Positions 8,402-13,626 of a stretch of 13,626 nucleotides of DNA are shown here, one piece after another. The translations under genes were made by a program, and so were the position numbers. The DNA is from Opitutaceae bacterium (GTDB taxonomy: Bacteria > Verrucomicrobiota > Verrucomicrobiia > Opitutales > Opitutaceae), in contig JAISTY010000144.1 of NCBI GenBank assembly GCA_031272375.1, positions 1-13,626 on the forward strand. Reading direction: 5' to 3'. How positions within the stretch are numbered: the first letter of the stretch is position 1; the number at the start of each line of letters is the position of its first letter. The notes beneath the pieces are model-generated. The model did no database searches and had not been told where the DNA came from. It saw only the letters and a list, made by a program, of their open reading frames with translations.

Positions 8402-8911
8402 ATGAGGACAAAACCGAAAAACAAGCCGGGGACGGCGCTGGTCGTCTGCACGGGCAACATCTGCCGCAGCCCCGTCGGCGAGGTGTTGCTGCGCCACGCA
8501 TTGGCGGCCCAGCCGGAGCCGTTGCGAAGCCTGAAGGTCGCCTCCGCCGGCGTCGCCGCGATGCCGTCCTGGCCGGCGTCGGAACACTCGGAAACGGTCT
8601 CGCGGCAGGCCGGCCTCTCGCTGGAGGGACACCGGAGCCGCCAGCTGACACAGGCATTGGTGGATGACGCGCTCGCGATCTACTGCATGACCGAGGCGCA
8701 CCGCCTGATGATCCTCGCCGGCTTCGAGCGGACGGACGGAAAAGTTTTTCTCTGGCGCGAATTCATGCCGCCGGAAAAGACCGGCGACATCGCCGACCCC
8801 TACGGCGGCGACCTCGCCGAATACGAGCGCTGCCGCGACGAAATCATGGAGGCCCTGCCCTCGTTGACACGGCATCTGCGCGGGCTGCTTCAAAAACAGG
8901 CCCCGCGATAA
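8402..8911 (+). CDS. Low-molecular-weight protein tyrosine phosphatase
   Basis: This 169-aa cytoplasmic phosphatase removes phosphate from protein tyrosines through a cysteine-phosphate intermediate. The P-loop CTGNICRS near the N-terminus gives nucleophile Cys16 and Arg22. The general acid is Asp132 in DPYGGD, followed by the usual YERCRDEI helix. The residue before the second P-loop Cys is Ile; in YwlE-type protein arginine phosphatases this site is Thr, so tyrosine specificity is favoured. It carries a short basic extension (MRTKPKNKPG) before the core. Such enzymes (Wzb, Etp) often control capsule or exopolysaccharide export by acting on a BY-kinase, and an ExoD-like gene lies two genes upstream of trxB's downstream neighbour, but no BY-kinase is in the window. 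It sits 33 bp after the acidic protein gene and 34 bp before the phospholipase D-like gene. Confidence 0.93.
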   Translation: MRTKPKNKPGTALVVCTGNICRSPVGEVLLRHALAAQPEPLRSLKVASAGVAAMPSWPASEHSETVSRQAGLSLEGHRSRQLTQALVDDALAIYCMTEAHRLMILAGFERTDGKVFLWREFMPPEKTGDIADPYGGDLAEYERCRDEIMEALPSLTRHLRGLLQKQAPR

Positions 8912-8945
8912 CGCGGACGGCGCGGGCACGCGGGCCGGCTCACCC

Positions 8946-10526
8946 ATGCGACTCTCAACAGGAAAACAAACACCGGCGGGCGGGACGCGGGGGCGCGCGG
9001 GAAAACGCGGCGCCGTCCCCGCCACGCTCGCGGCGTCCCTCCTCCTCCTCGCGGGCTGCGGCAGCTTGCCGAAAAAAACGGCGGACATGCGCAGCCTCGC
9101 GCTGGCGGACACGTCGGAAACAACCCTGGGCCGCCTGGCCGCCGACGGCATCCGGGAGCATCCGGGCCTGTCGGGACTGATGGCCCTGAAACAGGGGCGC
9201 GACGCCTTCCTCGCACGCCTCGCCCTCGCGCGCCTCGCGGAACGCTCCCTCGACCTGCAATACTACATCTGGCGCGACGACTTCACCGGACGCCTCCTCC
9301 TGCGCGAGGCCCTGCGCGCCGCCGACCGCGGCGTGCGCGTTCGCCTGCTGATTGACGACATGGGAACCCACCCGCGCGACGCCGACATGCTGGCGCTGGC
9401 CGCCCATCCGCTCTTCGAGGTGCGCTACTTCAACCCCGCCCGCCACCGCAGCCTGCGCCTCGCGAACCTGATGGTGGAGTCGGGCCGCATGAACCACCGC
9501 ATGCACAACAAAACCTTCCTCGCCGACAACGCCGCCGCGATCATCGGCGGCCGCAACATCGGCGACGAGTATTTCGAGGCGCACCCCGACGTGAGCTTCG
9601 ACGACCTCGACGTCCTCTGCATCGGCGCCGTCGTGCCGGCGGCCTCCGCGGCGTTCGACGGCTTCTGGAACGACGCCCGCTCCGTGCCCGTCGGCCTCTT
9701 CTACCCCGGCGAAAACGCGGCCGCGGCGTTGGAGCGCCTGCGCGCGCGCTGGGAACGCGAAAAACCCTCGGAAACCCAGCGGGAATACATGACCGCCCCG
9801 CGCGCGAGGGAGTTCGCGGCGCGCCTGCGCGACAAGTCGCCGCCGCTGGAATGGGGACGCGCCTGGGCGCTTTACGACGACCCCGGCAAAAGCCTCGACG
9901 ACGACGGGGAGGACGCGCCGACCGTGCTGGAGGCCATGAAGCCCTTCGGCGACGCCGCCCGCGAGGAGCTGCTGATCGTCTCGCCCTACTTCGTGCCGGG
10001 AAAAACCGGACTGGCATGGCTGGACGGCTTCGTCCGCCGCGGCGTGCGCGTCTCCGTGCTGACGAACTCCCTGGCGTCAACGGACGTCTCGCTGGTGCAC
10101 GCGGGCTACGCGCACTACCGGAGACCGATGCTGCGGGCGGGCGTGGCGCTGCACGAGTTGAAGGCGGCTCCGGGGGCGGCGAAACGCCGCTGGTTCGGCT
10201 CCTCGCGCTCCAGCCTGCACGCCAAAACCTTCGTCTTCGACCGCCGCTTCGTCTTCGTGGGCACCCTCAACCTCGACCCGCGCTCCATCGAGCTGAACAC
10301 CGAGAACGGCGTCGTCTTCGAAAGCGCGCCGTTCGCGCGGGAACTCGCGGAGTCGTTCGCCAAAACCGTCGCGCAGGACGCCTACGCCCTGCGCCTCGAC
10401 AGGGGGTTCCTGCGCTGGGTGGACGGCGCGGACGGGACGGTTCTGCGGAGCGAGCCGGGAACCTCTTGGTGGCGGCGGCTGTGCGTGGGCCTCTTCGCCC
10501 TCCTGCCGGTGGAGTCGCAGTTGTGA
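8946..10526 (+). CDS. Phospholipase D / ClsC-like cardiolipin synthase family lipoprotein
   Basis: This 526-aa protein has the two HxKx4D motifs of the phospholipase D superfamily: HNKTFLAD (His187, Lys189, Asp194) and HAKTFVFD (His425, Lys427, Asp432). They are followed by GGRNIGDEYF and GTLNLDPRSIELNTENG, both typical of the family. The layout is closest to ClsC/YmdC-type enzymes, which make cardiolipin from phosphatidyl donors. The N-terminus is basic, then hydrophobic, ending in LAGC with Cys38, so it is probably a lipoprotein facing the periplasm. The start ATG 8946 lacks a Shine-Dalgarno; its rather long n-region (about 25 residues) means a later start is possible, though no Met lies close to the signal segment. 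It is the last gene of the rightward block and converges on the GntR–LacI regulator with 8 bp between stops and no visible terminator. Confidence 0.92.
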   Translation: MRLSTGKQTPAGGTRGRAGKRGAVPATLAASLLLLAGCGSLPKKTADMRSLALADTSETTLGRLAADGIREHPGLSGLMALKQGRDAFLARLALARLAERSLDLQYYIWRDDFTGRLLLREALRAADRGVRVRLLIDDMGTHPRDADMLALAAHPLFEVRYFNPARHRSLRLANLMVESGRMNHRMHNKTFLADNAAAIIGGRNIGDEYFEAHPDVSFDDLDVLCIGAVVPAASAAFDGFWNDARSVPVGLFYPGENAAAALERLRARWEREKPSETQREYMTAPRAREFAARLRDKSPPLEWGRAWALYDDPGKSLDDDGEDAPTVLEAMKPFGDAAREELLIVSPYFVPGKTGLAWLDGFVRRGVRVSVLTNSLASTDVSLVHAGYAHYRRPMLRAGVALHELKAAPGAAKRRWFGSSRSSLHAKTFVFDRRFVFVGTLNLDPRSIELNTENGVVFESAPFARELAESFAKTVAQDAYALRLDRGFLRWVDGADGTVLRSEPGTSWWRRLCVGLFALLPVESQL

Positions 10527-10534
10527 GAAAAAAC

Positions 10535-11683
10535 TCACCGCCCCGCGGCCTTTTCCCCGCAGGAGGTCCGCACGACTAATTTCGGCGGCAGCAGGACGTT
10601 CCGCATCCGCCCCGCGGCGGGCGCCCGCCGCCCGATCTGCTTCAGCAGCAGCCCCACCGCCGTCGCCCCCGTCTCGTCGCGGGGCTGCTGCACGCTGGTC
10701 AGCTCCAGCCCCAGCGTCCGGTAGACCTCCGAATCGAAATTGTCGTAGCCGGACAGGGCGACGTCCCCCGGCACGGAGAACCCGGCCTCGCGCAGCGCCG
10801 TGAATGCCCCGAACGCCAGCATGTCGAACATGCAGACAATGCTGTCGAACGGCAGTGCCTCGCGTTTCTTCCCGCGCACCCAGCTCGTCACCGTCTCGCG
10901 CGCCGCCTGGAAAAAATCCCTGTCGCCCGAAATCTCCGCCTCCAGCGCGGGGCGCGGCGGCAGGCCGTGGTCGCGCAGCGCCTCGACGAAGCCGCGCCGC
11001 CGGTCCTGGTGCACCGTGTTGCTCGGCCAGAACCCGATCAGCGCCGGACGCCGCCGCCCGCAGCAGATCACATGCTCCGTCACCTGATACATGCCGGAAA
11101 CGTTGTCGGTCATCACGCAGGGAAAGCCCGTGTTCGGCACGTAGCGGTCGAGAAACACCAGCGGCACCGCGCGCCGCCGGAACTCCTCCAGCAAATCCAG
11201 GAACTCCCGCCGCTCCGTCACGAAGCGATCCGGATACAGCAGTATCCCCTTCGCCCGCGCCTCCAGCATTTTTCCAAGCTGCGTGATCTGCAGCTCGGGG
11301 TTGTTGTGGTCGTGCGACAGCAGCACGTGGCAGCCGTGGCGCGACGCCTCCGCCTCGACCCCGCGGACAACCCCGCCGACCATCGGATCGCTCGCGTTCG
11401 GCACCAGCAGCCCGATCAGGTTCGCGCTCCGCGCCGCCGACGTCCGCGCGGTGACACTCCGCGCCAGAAAGGTTCCCCGCCCCGGAAACGACTCCAGCGT
11501 CCCGTCGCGCCGCATCGCCTGCAACGCCTTCCGCGCCGTCACACGGCTCACCTTGAAGCGCTCGACGATCTCCTTCTCCGTCGGGATCTGCGTCTTCACC
11601 GGCCAATCGGCCAGGAAGTTCTCCAATTCAAGGCGCACCTGTTGATACAGCGGCAGCAGCTCGATGACGGATTTCGCGGGCAT
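10535..11683 (-). CDS. GntR–LacI hybrid transcriptional regulator
   Basis: This 382-aa protein joins a GntR-type winged helix (about 8-75) to a LacI/GalR-type sugar-binding domain (about 88-375), the architecture of AraR-like regulators. The DNA-binding part shows IPTEKEIVERFKVSRVTARK (33-52) and the wing motif GRGTF (68-72). The effector domain shows IGLLVPNASDPMVGGVVRGV (90-109), FLDRYVPN (177-184), DSIVCMFDMLAFGAFTAL (280-297) and SGYDN (311-315) near a typical C-terminal half. It probably binds DNA as a dimer and responds to a sugar; the ligand is unknown. ATG 11683 (MPAKSVIELLPLYQQV) is chosen because the GntR domain starts directly after it, while the longer upstream reading is Arg/Cys-rich and unlike protein. 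It is divergent from the ABC-2 permease gene, so that pair or itself may be the target. Confidence 0.92.
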   Translation of the reverse strand: MPAKSVIELLPLYQQVRLELENFLADWPVKTQIPTEKEIVERFKVSRVTARKALQAMRRDGTLESFPGRGTFLARSVTARTSAARSANLIGLLVPNASDPMVGGVVRGVEAEASRHGCHVLLSHDHNNPELQITQLGKMLEARAKGILLYPDRFVTERREFLDLLEEFRRRAVPLVFLDRYVPNTGFPCVMTDNVSGMYQVTEHVICCGRRRPALIGFWPSNTVHQDRRRGFVEALRDHGLPPRPALEAEISGDRDFFQAARETVTSWVRGKKREALPFDSIVCMFDMLAFGAFTALREAGFSVPGDVALSGYDNFDSEVYRTLGLELTSVQQPRDETGATAVGLLLKQIGRRAPAAGRMRNVLLPPKLVVRTSCGEKAAGR

Positions 11684-11813
11684 GGCGCGCACGCTGCGCC
11701 GCGCCCGCCGCAAGTCAAACGCGCGCGTCGCGCCCGGCCGCCGCGCGGTTTTGCAGTTGCCGCGCGAACACGCCGGACGGCATTTTCGCGCCCCTCCACA
11801 CGGAACCTTTCCG
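11684..11813. promoter_or_regulatory. Divergent promoter region with an inverted repeat
   Basis: This 130-bp stretch lies between the regulator and permease starts. CGCGCGG (11742-11748) and CCGCGCG (11760-11766) form 7-bp inverse arms around an 11-bp spacer, which could be an operator for the hybrid regulator. GC-rich sequence gives such arms easily, and no clear -35/-10 pair is seen. Confidence 0.3.
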
Positions 11814-12578
11814 ATGCGCCACTTCCACGTCATCCTGAGCCACGAAATCCGCATGCTCGCCGTCGGCGCGGGCACCTACGTCGCCGCCGTCCTCTTCCTC
11901 GCGCTGATGGGCTTCGTCTTCTCCGGCCCCCTCCTCGAAAGCTACACGAAAAGCCCGCAGGAGGTCCCGCCCGCGGTGATGTTCTTCAACGCCTTCTGGC
12001 TCCCCGTCCTCTTCATGGTCCCCCTCCTGACCATGCGCTGCCTCTCCGAGGAACGCCGCCGCGGAACGATGGAAACCCTCCTCACCGCCCCTGTCGGCAC
12101 CGCCGAGGTCGTCCTCGGCAAGTATTGCGCCGCCTACCTCCTCTACCTCCTCCTCTGGACCGCCACGGGCGCGTTCTTCCTCGTCCTGAAACTCTTCGCC
12201 GGCGGCGCCTGGCCCTCCGACCCCGCCCCCCTCCTCGGCGGCTACCTCTTCATTGCCGCCTCCGGCCTCTTCTTCGTCGCCCTCGGCATCCTCGCCAGCG
12301 CCCTCTCCCGCAACCAGGCCGTCGCCGGCGTCCTCGCCTTCGTCCTTCTCTTCGCCCTCATCTTCGGCCTGCGCTTCGCGGCCTCGGCCGACCTCCCCAA
12401 CACCGGCGCCGCCCGCCTCCTCCGCGAATCCCTCGGCCAGGCCTCCCTCTTCCGCCACCTCGAGGACTTCTCCGCCGGCATCGTGGACACCCGCCACCTC
12501 CTCTACTACGCCAGCGGCGCCGTCTTCTCCCTCGTCCTCGCCGTCCTCTCCCTCGAGGCCAAACTCCTCCACAGCTAA
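11814..12578 (+). CDS. ABC-2 type permease, GldF-like
   Basis: This 254-aa membrane protein has about six hydrophobic segments (roughly 18-38, 58-76, 103-126, 140-162, 168-187, 226-248). Between the second and third it carries MRCLSEERRRGTMETLLTAPV (74-94), the hallmark loop of ABC-2 permeases of the GldF/NosY type. It should form the membrane channel of an ABC exporter with an ATPase. GldF with GldA and GldG is tied to gliding in Bacteroidota, but homologues are common in non-gliding bacteria with unknown cargo. The start ATG 11814 gives the normal MRHFHVILSHEIR N-terminus of the family. The next gene begins one base after its stop, so coupling is likely. No ATPase gene precedes it; the regulator gene is divergent there. 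The coding strand is very C-rich. Confidence 0.92.
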   Translation: MRHFHVILSHEIRMLAVGAGTYVAAVLFLALMGFVFSGPLLESYTKSPQEVPPAVMFFNAFWLPVLFMVPLLTMRCLSEERRRGTMETLLTAPVGTAEVVLGKYCAAYLLYLLLWTATGAFFLVLKLFAGGAWPSDPAPLLGGYLFIAASGLFFVALGILASALSRNQAVAGVLAFVLLFALIFGLRFAASADLPNTGAARLLRESLGQASLFRHLEDFSAGIVDTRHLLYYASGAVFSLVLAVLSLEAKLLHS

Positions 12579-12579
12579 A

Positions 12580-13626
12580 ATGGCCGCGCCCTCCTTCCGC
12601 TCCGTCCGCTGGTCCCGCACCGTCAACTTCCTCCTCCAGACGGCCCTCCTCCTCACCCTCTTCGCCGGCCTCAACCACGTTGCAAGGCACTACGCCTGGC
12701 GCTTCGACCTCACCGCCCAACGCCGCCACTCCCTCTCCCCCGAAACCCTCTCCTACCTCAAAAACCTCGCCCGCCCCGTCCGCGTCGTCGTCACCCTCGC
12801 CCACGACCCCGACAACGACCTCATCACCCAGGCCTGGCGCGACGTCTCCGCCCTCCTCCGCGAATACGCCTACGCCACCGAAGGCTCCCGCTCCCCCGTC
12901 ACCGTCGAAAACCTCGACGTCCACCAGCGCAAACGCGACGCCGACGCCCTCGGCATCGAGCACGCCAACAGCGTCTATGTCCTCTCCGGCCCCAACCGCC
13001 GCGAGGTCACCATGGACGAACTCTACCTCGTCGAGGACCAGCGCAAAAAAGCCTTCCTCGGCGAACAGGCCCTCACCGCCGCCATCCTCGACGTCACCCA
13101 GGGCGCCCCCAAAAAAATCTACTTCCTCACCGGCCACGGCGAAATGGCCCTCGACGACCCCGACCCCGCCCGCGGCCTCTCCTCCCTCCACGAACACCTC
13201 CGCCTCCGCAACTACGAGCCGATCCCCCTCGACCTCGCCGCCTCGCGCAAAATCCCCGACGACGCCGCCCTCCTTGTCCTCGCCGGTCCCCAGGGCCGTT
13301 GCTCCGCCGCCGAGGAGGAGCTCCTCCGCCAATGGCTCGCCGCCCGCGCCGGACGCCTCGTCGCCCTCCTCGCCCCGACCTACCCCCACGGCCTCGAGAA
13401 CCTCCTTTTCGACTGGGGCATCCTCGCCGACGACGTCCTCATCTACGACAACGACCCCGCCGGTCGCGCCGAAAGCGGCGACCTCATCCTCAACGCCACC
13501 GACGCCCCCCCCCCCCCCACCCACACCCACCCCCCCGACAAAAACCCCCACCCCGGCGGCGCCCCCCCCACCCCCCCCCCCCCCCCCCCCCCCCCCCCCG
13601 ACCACCAACACCGCCGCACCCCCCAC
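12580..13626 (+). CDS. GldG-like ABC transporter auxiliary protein, 3'-truncated
   Basis: An open frame starts at ATG 12580, one base after the permease stop, and runs for exactly 349 codons to the window end without a stop. The first 307 residues are a good match to the GldG / ABC-transporter auxiliary family: a membrane anchor (about 16-34), RFDLT (41-45), SLSPET (51-56), ARPVRVVVTL (64-73), GEQALTAAIL (161-170) and YFLTGHGE (181-188). This family has one membrane helix at each end and a large periplasmic domain and works with the ABC-2 permease; the cargo is unknown. Usual length is about 450-600 residues, so the C-terminal part is missing. From residue 308 (base 13501) the translation becomes Pro/His low complexity and is probably not real sequence. 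Confidence 0.85.
   Translation, partial: MAAPSFRSVRWSRTVNFLLQTALLLTLFAGLNHVARHYAWRFDLTAQRRHSLSPETLSYLKNLARPVRVVVTLAHDPDNDLITQAWRDVSALLREYAYATEGSRSPVTVENLDVHQRKRDADALGIEHANSVYVLSGPNRREVTMDELYLVEDQRKKAFLGEQALTAAILDVTQGAPKKIYFLTGHGEMALDDPDPARGLSSLHEHLRLRNYEPIPLDLAASRKIPDDAALLVLAGPQGRCSAAEEELLRQWLAARAGRLVALLAPTYPHGLENLLFDWGILADDVLIYDNDPAGRAESGDLILNATDAPPPPTHTHPPDKNPHPGGAPPTPPPPPPPPPDHQHRRTPH
13491..13626. other. T-free, C-homopolymer tail, probable sequence artefact
   Basis: No T occurs in these 136 bases. They include C runs of 14 (13505-13518) and 29 (13571-13599) bases, and the rest is almost only C with some A and G. The two 60-base lines before base 13501 have T at about 10-20%. The GldG-like protein loses family character here, which points to corrupted base calls at a contig edge rather than biology. 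Confidence 0.75.

Noticed and set aside
8402..8911. Arsenate reductase or protein arginine phosphatase instead of tyrosine phosphatase
   Set aside because: The P-loop CTGNICRS with Ile before the second Cys and the DPYGGD acid loop fit tyrosine-specific enzymes; the arginine type has Thr at that place and thioredoxin-coupled ArsC needs further cysteines not seen here.
7118..9151. 677-codon open frame on the minus strand across trxB and the phosphatase
   Set aside because: It runs opposite three well-recognised plus-strand genes and has only Gly/Val/Asp/Arg-rich content.
11664..11813. 50-residue N-terminal extension of the ABC-2 permease
   Set aside because: It is Arg-rich and overlaps the regulator start; family members begin near MRHFHVILSHEIR.
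11684..11875. 64-residue N-terminal extension of the GntR–LacI regulator
   Set aside because: The extra residues are Arg/Cys/Trp-rich, overlap the divergent permease gene and precede a complete GntR domain that begins right after ATG 11683.
12358..13626. 422-codon open frame on the minus strand at the window end
   Set aside because: Poly-Gly and Gly/Val/Glu-rich shadow of the permease and GldG-like genes. Its start lies in the corrupted tail.

Overview
The window is high-GC bacterial DNA. It most resembles a Verrucomicrobiota genome, probably Opitutales/Opitutaceae-like. That assignment is an inference from three things: a GntR–LacI hybrid regulator, the near absence of Shine-Dalgarno sequences before most genes, and a palindromic ACGGAT-unit repeat of a kind I associate with this group. 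No rRNA, tRNA, CRISPR array, transposase or phage gene is visible.

Layout. Positions 1-2505 (+) hold the 3' part of a large protein of unknown function that looks like an alpha/alpha-toroid. It converges on a GT39-like multi-pass membrane glycosyltransferase (2532-4679, -). This gene has clearly lower GC than its neighbours and carries an in-frame 102-bp palindromic repeat inside its coding sequence. Next is a 439-bp intergenic region (4680-5118). It contains a strong intrinsic terminator reading leftward and, directly upstream of it, a 105-bp imperfect palindrome that would fold into a rod-shaped RNA. It is followed by trpB (5119-6309, -), which has no adjacent trpA.

Divergent from trpB runs a co-directional block (6444-10526, +): an ExoD-family membrane protein, thioredoxin reductase (trxB), an 84-aa acidic protein of unknown function, a low-molecular-weight protein tyrosine phosphatase, and a phospholipase D/ClsC-like lipoprotein. 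The small gaps suggest one or two operons with a cell-envelope and redox flavour. A GntR–LacI hybrid regulator (10535-11683, -) converges on this block. It is divergent from an ABC-2 permease (GldF-like, 11814-12578, +), which is followed one base later by a GldG-like auxiliary protein (12580 to the window end, +).

The last 136 bases contain no T at all and end in C homopolymers of 14 and 29 bases. The GldG-like reading frame there turns into Pro/His low complexity, so this end is probably corrupted sequence at a contig edge. The observations most worth a second look are the structured RNA candidate with its terminator, the in-frame repeat insertion, and the T-free tail. I did not find convincing evidence of a wholly new multi-gene system.
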